NCBI RefSeq assembly: GCF_008123965.1
Contig: NZ_VSTH01000029.1
Coordinates: 1 to 64,000 of the forward strand
Source: Bradyrhizobium hipponense
GTDB lineage: Bacteria; Pseudomonadota; Alphaproteobacteria; Rhizobiales; Xanthobacteraceae
Length of the DNA: 64,000 nt
Direction: 5' to 3'
A program made the position numbers and the translations under genes. Below the pieces are notes generated by a model. That model had not been told where the DNA came from, made no database searches, and was given only the letters and a program-made list of their open reading frames with translations. Numbering within the stretch: the first letter of the stretch is position 1; the number at the start of each line of letters is the position of its first letter. Shown piece by piece: positions 56,813 through 64,000 of the stretch.

Positions 56813-56827
56813 GCAAGAACCATGCCA
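56813..56827 (-). promoter_or_regulatory. Sigma-54 promoter of urtA
   Basis: The minus strand reads TGGCATGGTTCTTGC. Against the sigma-54 consensus TGGCACG-N4-TTGC only one defined base differs, and GG and GC are at the exact -24/-12 spacing. Transcription would begin near 56801, about 65 bases before the urtA ATG. Confidence 0.75.
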
Positions 56828-56859
56828 TGGGCTGAATGCCGATCAAGCCCTTGACTTAA

Positions 56860-56883
56860 TTTGATTATTTGCTCGAAATCAAA
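56860..56883. promoter_or_regulatory. Inverted repeat TTTGATT-N10-AATCAAA upstream of urtA
   Basis: Perfect 7-base arms at 56860-56866 and 56877-56883, 33 bases upstream of the -24 element. It is a plausible protein-binding site, but I do not recognise the binder; it is not the NtrC consensus. Confidence 0.4.
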
Positions 56884-56901
56884 GTTTCGCCGCACTCCAC
56901 T

Positions 56902-56962
56902 TGCTCAGAAATTGGGCGAATAAAATGTATGCTAATGTGGCAAACAGTCTATTTTCTGAGCA
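56902..56962. promoter_or_regulatory. Spaced inverted pair TGCTCAGAAA / TTTCTGAGCA
   Basis: Perfect 10-base arms at 56902-56911 and 56953-56962, centres 51 bases apart (about five helical turns). They lie about 100-160 bases upstream of the predicted urtA start, where enhancer-binding activators of sigma-54 usually bind. Confidence 0.45.
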
Positions 56963-57239
56963 GAATTGCACTTCTGTCTAAATTTACGGCATAGCTATTT
57001 CTGCACCGCAATCGCCATTCGGGGCGGACCTGCCTTGAAAAGGCCCCCTGGATGTTCCATATGACGCGGGAGACTTCTTGCGAATCAAGCGGTCGTTGCG
57101 AGCCGCGTGTTCTTAGGCCCTTACGGGCGTTTGGCTTGCCCCATCCCATCAAGCCCATCCGACACCCCAAACACGCAGGTGTCCTCTCGACACCCTCTTG
57201 CGCGCGCCCCGCAGACTGCGCCGGGCGCCCGCTTTTGAC

Positions 57240-58808
57240 ATGGAAAGAACCCACCTTTTGACTTCGTTTCAGGATTTCGGCCTCGCCGAACCCATTTCGC
57301 GTGCTCTCACCGAAGAGAAGTACGTCACGCCCACCCCCATCCAGGCCCAGACCATCCCGCTGGCATTGACCGGCCGGGACGTGGTCGGCATCGCCCAGAC
57401 CGGAACCGGCAAGACCGCGTCCTTCGCGCTGCCGATCCTGCATCGCCTGCTCGAGAATCGCATCAAGCCGCAGCCCAAGACCTGCCGGGTGCTGGTGCTC
57501 TCGCCCACCCGCGAATTGTCCGGCCAGATCCTCGACAGCTTCAACGCCTATGGCCGCCACGTTCGCCTTGCCTCGACGCTCGCGATCGGCGGTGTGCCGA
57601 TGGGGCGCCAGGTCCGCGCGCTCATGCCGGGCGTCGACGTGCTGGTCGCGACCCCCGGCCGCCTGCTCGATCTCGTGCAGAGCAACGGGCTTAAGCTTTC
57701 GAGCGTCGAATTCCTGGTGCTCGACGAAGCCGACCGCATGCTCGACATGGGCTTCATCAACGACATCCGCAAAATCGTCGCCAAGCTGCCGATCAAGCGG
57801 CAGACGCTGTTCTTCTCGGCCACAATGCCCAAGGACATCGCCGAGCTCGCGGACGCGATGCTGCGCGACCCCGCCCGCGTTGCGGTCACCCCGGTGTCCT
57901 CGACGGCCGAGCGGATCAATCAGCGCATCATCCAGGTCGACTTCTCGGCCAAGCCCGCCGTGCTGACCAAGCTCCTGAAGGACGAGCCGATCAATCGCGC
58001 ACTGGTTTTCACCCGTACCAAGCACGGCGCCGACAAGGTGGTGAAGACGCTCGAGAGGGCCGGCATCGCCGCCAGCGCCATCCATGGCAACAAGTCGCAG
58101 AACCATCGCGAACGGACGCTGGCGCAGTTCCGCTCCGGCGAGATCCGCACCCTGGTCGCCACCGACATCGCCGCCCGCGGCATCGACGTCGATGGCATTA
58201 CCCATGTCATCAATTTCGACATACCGAACGTGCCCGAGACCTATGTCCACCGCATCGGCCGCACCGCGCGCGCCGGCGCCGAGGGCACCGCGATCTCGCT
58301 GGTCGCAGGCGGTGAGGAGCTCGGTTATCTGCGCGACATCGAGCGGCTGATCCGCGTGGCGCTGCCGCGGGAGGACCACCGCACGGACGCAGGGCGCAAC
58401 GATGCGGGCCCAGCCGCCTCACAGCAGCGGCAGGGACGCCCGGGCCGCCCGGGCCAACGCCCGCAAGGCGCAAGGCATGGTGAGGGACGCAATGGCGAGG
58501 GCCGACGCGCCGACGAACGGCGTAGTGACGGACGGCATAGCGCCGGCAAGCAGGGCGATGGAAGGCCCGGCGAAGGTCGGCACGGTGAAGGCCGGCATGT
58601 TGACGGACGGCCCGGCAGCAGCCAGAACGCCGCCAAGGGATCTCGCCGCCGCCAGCCCGGTGGCAAGATGCACTCATCGTCAACCGACCGACCGGAACAG
58701 CGTTCGGCGCATAGCGCAGGCAAGCCTGATGGGATACAAGGCGTGGCCTTTTTGCGCCGCGAGAGTCGGCCGATGGGCCAACCGACCCGCAAACCCTATT
58801 CGAATTAG
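57240..58808 (+). CDS. DEAD-box RNA helicase (RhlE/CsdA type)
   Basis: 522 residues. Q motif [10 protein letters not shown], motif I AQTGTGKT, Ia [20 protein letters not shown], and [12 protein letters not shown], in two RecA-like domains (about 1-370). The C-terminal 140 residues are low complexity, rich in Gly, Arg, His and Glu ([13 protein letters not shown]), a likely RNA-binding tail. It unwinds RNA duplexes in ribosome assembly or mRNA decay. Its IF-1 and cold-shock neighbours suggest cold adaptation. ATG 57240 fits the family start; the 14-codon upstream reading is not conserved. Confidence 0.92.
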   Translation: MERTHLLTSFQDFGLAEPISRALTEEKYVTPTPIQAQTIPLALTGRDVVGIAQTGTGKTASFALPILHRLLENRIKPQPKTCRVLVLSPTRELSGQILDSFNAYGRHVRLASTLAIGGVPMGRQVRALMPGVDVLVATPGRLLDLVQSNGLKLSSVEFLVLDEADRMLDMGFINDIRKIVAKLPIKRQTLFFSATMPKDIAELADAMLRDPARVAVTPVSSTAERINQRIIQVDFSAKPAVLTKLLKDEPINRALVFTRTKHGADKVVKTLERAGIAASAIHGNKSQNHRERTLAQFRSGEIRTLVATDIAARGIDVDGITHVINFDIPNVPETYVHRIGRTARAGAEGTAISLVAGGEELGYLRDIERLIRVALPREDHRTDAGRNDAGPAASQQRQGRPGRPGQRPQGARHGEGRNGEGRRADERRSDGRHSAGKQGDGRPGEGRHGEGRHVDGRPGSSQNAAKGSRRRQPGGKMHSSSTDRPEQRSAHSAGKPDGIQGVAFLRRESRPMGQPTRKPYSN

Positions 58809-58832
58809 CCGACCATCGACCTGGAGTAATTC

Positions 58833-59117
58833 ATGGCTAAGGAAGAGCTGATCCAGTTCGAAGGACTGGTCACTGAAATCCTCCCCGACGCGCGTTACCG
58901 TGTGCAGCTCGACGCCGGGCACGAGATCGTTGCCTACACCGCCGGCAAGATGAAGAAGAACCGCATCAAGACGCTGGCGGGCGACCGCGTGACGGTGGAA
59001 ATGTCGCCCTACGACCTCGAAAAGGGCCGGCTGATTTTCCGTCACAAGGACGAACGTCCCTCCACGCCCGGTGGACCGCCGCGGCGCGGGGCGGGTGGCC
59101 AGTTCCGCCGACGCTAA
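58833..59117 (+). CDS. infA: Translation initiation factor IF-1
   Basis: 94 residues, an S1/OB fold: [62 protein letters not shown]. It has an extra Gly/Arg/Pro tail of about 20 residues beyond the usual 72, which resembles second copies of infA in rhizobia. It lies 24 bases after the helicase and is probably co-transcribed. Confidence 0.93.
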   Translation: MAKEELIQFEGLVTEILPDARYRVQLDAGHEIVAYTAGKMKKNRIKTLAGDRVTVEMSPYDLEKGRLIFRHKDERPSTPGGPPRRGAGGQFRRR

Positions 59118-59165
59118 GTGATCCATCCGCACGCAAGCGCGGAATTAAAATGCTGACCTGCATGC

Positions 59166-59194
59166 TGATCCGCCGCGCAAACCGCGGCGGATCA
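59166..59194. other. Strong perfect hairpin after infA
   Basis: TGATCCGCCGCG (59166-59177) pairs perfectly with CGCGGCGGATCA (59183-59194), a 12-bp GC-rich stem. On the plus strand an A-run follows, not a T-run, so it is not a standard terminator for infA; it may mark its mRNA end or be part of the cold-shock leader. Confidence 0.55.
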
Positions 59195-59386
59195 AAAAAT
59201 CGTGCGCGCAGGATTGTTTTGGCGCCTTGATTCCAATAAAATCAACTCATCGATTTTCGGCCGGACGACATTGGCATCCACCGGTACAGCCGGTTCAGAC
59301 ACGCTGACGACCCTTCCAAAAATTCGATCTAACCTGCCTGCGCGAGCAGGCTCTTACATTGTGTTATCTGAGAAGGAACTACCCCC

Positions 59387-59599
59387 GTGAGCATGGGAAC
59401 CGTGAAGTGGTTTAACGCGACCAAGGGCTTTGGCTTCATTCAGCCCGACGACGGCGGCCAGGACGTGTTCGTACATATCAGCGCCGTCGAGCGCGCGGGC
59501 CTCGGCACGCTGCGCGAAGGCCAGAAGATTTCGTACGAGATCGTGGCCGACCGCCGGTCCGGCAAGTCGGCCGCCGACAATCTCCGCTCCGCCGGCTGA
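59387..59599 (+). CDS. Cold-shock domain protein
   Basis: 70 residues from GTG 59387; AAGGA is 9 bases upstream, whereas the ATG at 59393 would be 15 bases away. [35 protein letters not shown] contains RNP1 (KGFGFI) and RNP2 (VFVHI). It binds single-stranded RNA and DNA and melts mRNA structure. The 269-base leader after infA is long and without ORFs, as with cspA-type genes whose leader responds to cold. Confidence 0.95.
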   Translation: MSMGTVKWFNATKGFGFIQPDDGGQDVFVHISAVERAGLGTLREGQKISYEIVADRRSGKSAADNLRSAG

Positions 59600-59647
59600 G
59601 CCGGCCTGGCCTTCGGCCCGGATCGGATCGAGCGAACAAGCCAACGG

Positions 59648-59675
59648 AAAGGCCGTGCGCAATGCACGGCCTTTT
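59648..59675 (+). terminator. Intrinsic terminator of the cold-shock gene
   Basis: AAAGGCCGTGC pairs with GCACGGCCTTT around a 5-base loop, followed by a T-run. On the minus strand the A-run makes it a fair terminator for the convergent gene at 59704 too. Confidence 0.88.
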
Positions 59676-59703
59676 TCATGTCGGAACGAGCGGGGCGCTC
59701 TTG

Positions 59704-60198
59704 CTAGTTCGTTTTGGCGGCTGCGCCGCCGTTGCTGGCGTTGCTGCTCAACGAGCCGGCCTGGTTCATCGTGTTGTTGAAGTACGCATCGCTATCGCCG
59801 AGCGTCACGCGGCGCTGGCAGATCGGCATACAGCTATAGGACTCGCGCTCGATCCCGCGATAGACGGTGACGAGCCGGTCGCTCGGACCTTCGACCTGGA
59901 TCTGGCGATCGACCAGAATCTCGCCGCCGCGGTCCAGCGCGACGAAATTGGTGGCGCCATAGCCTTTCCCGGTCACGACGATCATGCCGCCGGGCTGGAG
60001 CGTGACGTCAGCTATGAGGGGATTGCCGACCACAATGGTCGCTACTTTGCCGGGCAGCCGCACCAGCTTGGCCTGGTCGACATTGACGGCGATGGCGTCG
60101 GCGGTGGACTCGGCTTGGCCAGCGGCTGGCGACGCCAGCACTGCGGCCGCAACCAGAAGGCAGACGCGCGCACGGCGGCGCAGCAACTCTTTACGCAT
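59704..60198 (-). CDS. Stand-alone pilus-assembly N-domain protein (CpaC/RcpA N-terminal like)
   Basis: 164 residues. Signal peptide (about 1-30, ending AGQAES), then one T2SS/T3SS pil_N domain: IAVNVDQAKLVRLPGKVATIVVGNPLIADVTLQPGGMIVVTGKGYGATNFVALDRGGEIL. It lacks the secretin domain that follows in CpaC. YSCMPICQ suggests a disulfide. It lies 3 kb from the Tad genes and may bind the secretin or the outer membrane pore, by analogy. Confidence 0.8.
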   Translation of the reverse strand: MRKELLRRRARVCLLVAAAVLASPAAGQAESTADAIAVNVDQAKLVRLPGKVATIVVGNPLIADVTLQPGGMIVVTGKGYGATNFVALDRGGEILVDRQIQVEGPSDRLVTVYRGIERESYSCMPICQRRVTLGDSDAYFNNTMNQAGSLSSNASNGGAAAKTN

Positions 60199-60359
60199 AC
60201 ACTTACTCCCGGGACGTCACAAACCGGCAGAAACGATTCGGAAAGCGGAGCCGGCGCCCGACACGGCTAGCCTGCCCTCAATTCGTGAACGTTCCGCAAA
60301 CTCGCCGACTATTGTTTGAACTGACCGGCGTTTTGCGGCCTCAAGGCCGGTATCCGGTC

Positions 60360-61187
60360 CTAGCGGCGGAACGGATAGGCGAGCTGGCCCGCAATCTCCT
60401 TCGGCATGGTCGCTTCGTCCTTGCCGTAGTCCTGCGGCAATTCACCCGCCGGCATGCGGAAGGTGCCGAACATCATGTCCCAGATCGGAAACGTTCCAGC
60501 GAAATTGGTGTCGCCGCCCACTTCGAGCGACGTGTGATGCCAGCGGTGGAACACCGGTGTCGCCAGCAAATATTTGAACGGCCCGAAGGTCCAGTTCAGG
60601 TTGGCGTGCACGAAGGCCGAGTGGAAGGTGGTGAACGGGCCGACCCAGATCATGACGTTTGGGGAAATGCCGGCCATCAACAATACGACGTCCACACCGA
60701 TCGTGCCAAGCACGAGATTGACGGGATGGAAGCGGGCCGCCGAAATCCAGCCCAGCTCCTCCGAGGAGTGATGGATCGCGTGGTACTTCCAGAACCCGCC
60801 GCCGTGAAACAGCCGGTGCAGCCAGTACAGCATGAAATCGGCCAGGACCACAAACAGCACGCCCTGCACCCAGAGCGGCAGCTGCGACAGCGGGCCGTGA
60901 CCATTGTCGTAGAAGGCGATGAGATCGTCGGCGTCGTGGATATTGAAGACGACGCCTGCGCCGACGATCAAGAGCCCGATCCGCATGGTGCGGGCGAACA
61001 CCGGAACGAAGAACCAATAGCAGATGTCGGTGATGATTTCCCGCTTTCGCCACCACGGCGCGCCGGGATTGCAGGCCCAGAAATGCTCGAGCACCGTGAA
61101 GACCACCGCCAGCCCGAAGGTAATGGGGATCACCTTCTCGATGGTCTCGCCGAGCATCAGGGCAACCTGCATGGGTAGGCTCGACAT
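60360..61187 (-). CDS. Sterol desaturase/fatty acid hydroxylase family protein
   Basis: 275 residues with four or five membrane helices. The eight-His di-iron pattern is present: HRLFH, HAIHHSS, and HRWHHT (with N-box HANLNW). The family includes fatty acid hydroxylases and carotenoid ketolase-like enzymes; bacteria of this group usually make hopanoids rather than sterols, so lipid or hopanoid hydroxylation is possible. The gene stands alone. Confidence 0.85.
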   Translation of the reverse strand: MSSLPMQVALMLGETIEKVIPITFGLAVVFTVLEHFWACNPGAPWWRKREIITDICYWFFVPVFARTMRIGLLIVGAGVVFNIHDADDLIAFYDNGHGPLSQLPLWVQGVLFVVLADFMLYWLHRLFHGGGFWKYHAIHHSSEELGWISAARFHPVNLVLGTIGVDVVLLMAGISPNVMIWVGPFTTFHSAFVHANLNWTFGPFKYLLATPVFHRWHHTSLEVGGDTNFAGTFPIWDMMFGTFRMPAGELPQDYGKDEATMPKEIAGQLAYPFRR

Positions 61188-61307
61188 CGTCGCCTCGCTT
61201 CCGAATTCCTGGTCTCCTCTAGGCCTACTCCGCTAGATTTAAGGGAGGGTGAAGTTCGCCGCGCACCTGCAGCGCATTCCGAGCACGAGCGAATTGCAAC
61301 TGCCGTC

Positions 61308-61323
61308 TTAAGGCGAAATTCAC
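61308..61323 (+). promoter_or_regulatory. Candidate CtrA site upstream of pilA
   Basis: TTAA-GGCGAAA-TTCAC matches the CtrA consensus TTAA-N7-TTAAC with one mismatch. It lies about 130 bases before the pilin ATG. In Caulobacter pilA is a direct CtrA target. Confidence 0.4.
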
Positions 61324-61453
61324 TCTGGCCAAAAGCACCGCGTAGACGCCGGGTTTCCCGGGCTGAATTAACTTTACCGAAAGAGCTCGGCTCTCATGGT
61401 CATCGCGTCAATAGCGCCGATGAGGCGACCCCACCCCAGATGGAGTTTAGTTC

Positions 61454-61618
61454 ATGAACAACCTGATCGCGCGTTTCGTGAAGGATGAGTCCGGCGCCAC
61501 CGCCATCGAATACGGCCTGATCGCCGCCGGCATCGCGCTGGCCATCATCACCGTCGTCAACAATCTCGGCACCACGCTGAATGCCAAGTTCACCTCGATC
61601 AGTTCGTCGCTGAAGTAA
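61454..61618 (+). CDS. pilA: Flp/Fap type IVb pilin
   Basis: 54 residues, shorter than most ORF cut-offs. MNNLIARFVKDESGATAIEYGLIAAGIALAIITVVN has the prepilin site ESGATAIEYG with the Flp Glu-Tyr pair, followed by one hydrophobic helix. It is the major Tad pilus subunit, cleaved by CpaA. An intrinsic terminator follows at 61642, so the pilin mRNA is likely made in excess over the assembly genes. Confidence 0.95.
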   Translation: MNNLIARFVKDESGATAIEYGLIAAGIALAIITVVNNLGTTLNAKFTSISSSLK

Positions 61619-61641
61619 GCGACCGACGCACGACGGCAAAA

Positions 61642-61670
61642 GCCCCGGGCCTCCGGGGCCTTTGTGTTTT
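61642..61670 (+). terminator. Intrinsic terminator of pilA
   Basis: GCCCCGG pairs with CCGGGGC around a 4-base loop, followed by CTTTGTGTTTT. It separates pilA from the downstream assembly genes. Confidence 0.75.
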
Positions 61671-61688
61671 CGGACACGACGAGTTCCA

Positions 61689-61835
61689 GTGGCGTTGCGC
61701 AAGTACAGAACCGATGCCGCATTTGCGGCAAGCCAGGCGGACGCGGCGCGGACCGACGCGCCGACATATTGGGTCTGCCTTGCGCTGCTGCTTGCGACGG
61801 TCGCGCTCGCCGCGCGCATTGCCAGCCTCTGGTGA
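61689..61835 (+). CDS. Possible 48-residue single-helix membrane protein
   Basis: GTG start, no clear ribosome site. The product has a polar N-terminal half and a hydrophobic C-terminal helix (YWVCLALLLATVALAARIA). It sits between pilA and the prepilin peptidase. It could be real or chance, as high-GC DNA gives many such frames; I recognise no family. Confidence 0.3.
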   Translation: MALRKYRTDAAFAASQADAARTDAPTYWVCLALLLATVALAARIASLW

Positions 61836-61963
61836 GAGAGTCCCCGGCGGCAAGCTTCGACCCCAAAGCTGCTGTCGCCATTGTCGGTTTGTTTAGCACT
61901 GCGGGCTAGCATTGCTGGCGACGCCCCCATCCGGCGACAAACCCAGGCCTCAAGACGCAGCCC

Positions 61964-62488
61964 ATGATCCTCGACCTTGCGCGCCTTCTGCTATTTCCGG
62001 CCCTGATGGCATTCGCCGCTGCGAGCGACCTCTTCACCATGACCATCTCGAACCGCGTGTCGCTGGCGCTCGGTGCGGGCTTCTTCGCACTCGCCATTGC
62101 CGGCGGCATGGCGCCTTACGACATGGTGAGCCATGTCGGCGCCGGCGCGCTTGTCCTGGTCGTGGCCTTCAGCTGCTTTGCAATGGGCTGGGTCGGCGGC
62201 GGCGACGCGAAGGTCGCTGCCTCCGTCGCACTCTGGTTCGGCTTCGCGCAATTGATGAACTTCCTGCTCTACGCCTCGCTTTTCGGCGGGGTGCTGACGC
62301 TGCTTCTGCTCCAGTTCCGGCAATGGCCGCTGCCCTACGGGCTTGCGGGCCAGGCCTGGCTCGCCCGGCTGCACGCCAAGGACAGCGGCATTCCCTACGG
62401 CATTGCGCTCGCGCTGAGCGCGCTGATGGTCTACCCGGAGACCGAATGGGTGAAAGCGATCGACCTCGCTCACCTCGCACTGCGCTGA
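61964..62488 (+). CDS. cpaA: Prepilin peptidase CpaA (A24 family)
   Basis: 174 residues, about six membrane helices. The aspartyl protease residues lie in AAASDLFTMTISN (first Asp) and WVGGGDAKVAAS (GxGD). It cleaves and processes the Flp pilin. The short A24 form without the N-methylation domain is standard for Tad systems. Confidence 0.93.
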   Translation: MILDLARLLLFPALMAFAAASDLFTMTISNRVSLALGAGFFALAIAGGMAPYDMVSHVGAGALVLVVAFSCFAMGWVGGGDAKVAASVALWFGFAQLMNFLLYASLFGGVLTLLLLQFRQWPLPYGLAGQAWLARLHAKDSGIPYGIALALSALMVYPETEWVKAIDLAHLALR

Positions 62489-62534
62489 ACGCACCGGGAT
62501 CAACCCGGCGTCAAGGCGATTTAGATACGCCTCA

Positions 62535-62550
62535 TTAACCATGCTTTGAC
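62535..62550 (+). promoter_or_regulatory. Candidate CtrA site upstream of cpaB
   Basis: TTAA-CCATGCT-TTGAC matches TTAA-N7-TTAAC with one mismatch, and its left half is a perfect TTAACCAT. It lies about 70 bases before the cpaB ATG. Confidence 0.5.
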
Positions 62551-62616
62551 GAATAGCTGGTCAACTGCCGATTACGGCGGCGGAAGCGTCGCGGCGTTTA
62601 GTTGGAAAGTGAGCGT

Positions 62617-63420
62617 ATGAATAGGGCACGCATTGTCGTCCTGACGGTCGCCATCGGCGCCGGCGGCGTCGCCGCGTACCTGGCGAGCGGTTCGGACAAT
62701 TCTGCGCCGCCTCCGGCGGCTCCGATCGCGCAGCTTCCGACCGTCGACGTGCTGGTGGCCAAGAACGACATCGGCCTCGGTCAGACCGTCAAGCCGGAAG
62801 ACGTGCAATGGCAGACCTGGCCCTCAGCAACCGCCAGCGCCACTTTCATCCGCCGCAACGAGCGTCCCGAGGGCGTGACCCAGGTCACGGGCTCGATCGC
62901 GCGCGCCCCCTTCATTCAGGGTGAGCCGATCCGCGACCAGAAGCTGGTCAAAGCCGAGGGCTCCGGCTTCATGGCCGCGATCCTTCCGAGCGGAATGCGT
63001 GCCATCTCCACCGAAATCTCTCCCGAGACCGGCGCCGGCGGCTTCATCCTGCCCAACGATCGCGTCGACGTGCTCCTGACCCGACGCCTCAAGAATCCGG
63101 ACCAGAGCTCCGGTGCCCCTGACATCGTCTCGTCCGAGATCATCCTGGTCAATATCCGCGTGCTGGCCATCGACCAGGCGCCGAAGGAGAAGGACGGTCA
63201 GAACTCGGTGGTCGGCAAGACCGTTACCCTCGAGCTCAATCCCCAGCAGACCTCGACCCTTTCCGCCGCCCGCCAGAGCGGCTCACTGTCACTGGCGTTG
63301 CGCAGCATTGCCGACGTCAAGATGAGCGACAACACGCTGGACGAAACGCAAAAGCCACGCGGAGACGGCATCTCGGTCATTCGCTACGGCGTCCTAAGCC
63401 AGGCGGCGAAGGCACGATGA
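62617..63420 (+). CDS. cpaB: Tad pilus assembly protein CpaB
   Basis: 267 residues from ATG 62617. N-terminal anchor (about 4-24), a SAF/AFP-like domain (VDVLVAKNDIGLGQTVKPEDVQWQTWP, about 45-110), and the RcpC/CpaB region with GMRAISTEISPETGAGGFILPNDRVDVLLT. It works in the periplasm to link the secretin with the inner membrane pilus machine. It overlaps cpaC by 4 bases. Confidence 0.93.
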   Translation: MNRARIVVLTVAIGAGGVAAYLASGSDNSAPPPAAPIAQLPTVDVLVAKNDIGLGQTVKPEDVQWQTWPSATASATFIRRNERPEGVTQVTGSIARAPFIQGEPIRDQKLVKAEGSGFMAAILPSGMRAISTEISPETGAGGFILPNDRVDVLLTRRLKNPDQSSGAPDIVSSEIILVNIRVLAIDQAPKEKDGQNSVVGKTVTLELNPQQTSTLSAARQSGSLSLALRSIADVKMSDNTLDETQKPRGDGISVIRYGVLSQAAKAR

Positions 63421-64000
63421 GGGCAGTCGATATGAAATGTGGGGCAAAATCGTCGACGATGCGAACCTCCGTGGTCCGCGGTCTGTCGTTTTCGGCCGCT
63501 CTCGCGCTGACTCTCAATCCGGCGCTGGTGCCGGTCATCGCCGCCGACTACCGTCCCGTGGCCCCGGTCGCAGCCGACGGCCAGATGAACGCGCGCTTCC
63601 TCTCGCTCGGCATCGGCAAGTCGATCGTGATCGACCTGCCGCGTGACATCAAGGACGTGCTCGTCGCCGATCCCAAGATCGCCAATGCAGTGGTCCGCTC
63701 GGCGCAGCGCGCCTACATCATCGGCGCGTCGGTCGGCCAGACCAACATCGTGTTCTTCGATTCCGCCGGCCAGCAGATCGCGGCCTATGATATCGCGGTC
63801 AAGCGCGATCTCAACGGCGCGCGGGCCGCGCTGAAGCAGATCCTGCCCAATTCCGACATCCAGATCGACGGCCTCGGCGACGGCGTCGTCCTGACCGGCT
63901 CGGCGGTAAATCCGCTGGAAGCGCAGCAGGCCAACGATCTCGCCGCGCGGCTCGCGGGCGGCGCCGACAAGGTGGTGAACTCGATCGTGGTCCGCGGCCG
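63417..64000 (+). CDS. cpaC: Tad pilus secretin CpaC, partial at the right edge
   Basis: At least 194 residues; the frame is open at the window end. ATG 63417 overlaps the cpaB stop (ATGA). A signal peptide ends near PVIAADYR. The pil_N domain follows (LGIGKSIVIDLPRDIKDVLVADPKIANAVVRSAQRAYIIG), then the start of a BON-like domain (LPNSDIQIDGLGDGVVLTGSAVNPLEAQQANDLAARL). The secretin pore part lies outside. It should form the outer membrane channel of the Tad pilus. Confidence 0.92.
   Translation, partial: MRAVDMKCGAKSSTMRTSVVRGLSFSAALALTLNPALVPVIAADYRPVAPVAADGQMNARFLSLGIGKSIVIDLPRDIKDVLVADPKIANAVVRSAQRAYIIGASVGQTNIVFFDSAGQQIAAYDIAVKRDLNGARAALKQILPNSDIQIDGLGDGVVLTGSAVNPLEAQQANDLAARLAGGADKVVNSIVVRG

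Noticed and set aside
56960..57020. Possible NtrC sites (TGCACC, TTGCAC) upstream of urtA
   Set aside because: Only isolated half-sites are present, without the paired GGTGCA at the proper distance.

Overview
The window looks like chromosomal DNA from a Bradyrhizobium-type alphaproteobacterium (Nitrobacteraceae, Hyphomicrobiales). This is inferred from the high GC content, an RcdA homologue, a joined urea transport and urease locus, a Tad pilus locus with CtrA-like sites, promoter motifs of the EcfG general stress sigma factor, and several families of long palindromic intergenic repeats of a kind common in this group. I ran no database search, so the genus is an inference. There is no prophage, insertion sequence, CRISPR array, rRNA or clear tRNA.

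Layout. 0-12 kb: cell-cycle adaptor RcdA, a DUF1192 protein, a quinone oxidoreductase, two cyclic-di-GMP proteins (one with a degenerate GGDEF and an intact EAL domain, one active-looking diguanylate cyclase), GalU, a lytic transglycosylase and a DUF459 protein. 12-21 kb: a CsbD-like stress protein, an SDR enzyme divergent from a TfdA-like dioxygenase, AlgH, a DsbD-N-like protein, a flippase, a TauE/SafE exporter, and a translationally coupled patatin/3-hydroxybutyrate dehydrogenase pair. 21.8-33.4 kb: an almost complete sulfate uptake and assimilation island. The minus strand carries cysG, DUF2849, cysI, DUF934, cysH, sbp, cysT, cysW and cysA; cysD-cysNC diverges from cysG. 33.8-36 kb: malate synthase G.

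36-40.6 kb: a compact block of stress and envelope genes (CsbD, a 51-residue membrane protein, DUF2865, L,D-transpeptidase, AI-2E-type transporter, DUF883, holin-like protein). Nearly every transcription unit in it has a GGAAC-N16/17-CGTT motif, the signature of the EcfG general stress sigma factor. OpgC, a TetR regulator and a CHASE/HWE kinase with a degraded ATP-binding domain follow.

44.6-56.8 kb: a 12-kb minus-strand run urtABCDE-ureDAB-HD-ureC-ABM-ureEFG. A near-consensus sigma-54 promoter sits 78 bases before urtA, with two inverted repeats further upstream. Urea is imported by UrtABCDE and split by nickel urease, so nitrogen control of the whole unit is likely. An HD phosphohydrolase of the MESH1/SpoT type lies between ureB and ureC.

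57-60 kb: a likely cold-adaptation trio (DEAD-box helicase, IF-1, cold-shock protein). 59.7-64 kb: a lone pilus-N-domain protein, a sterol desaturase family protein, and the start of a Tad/Flp pilus locus (pilA, cpaA, cpaB, cpaC), which runs off the right edge.
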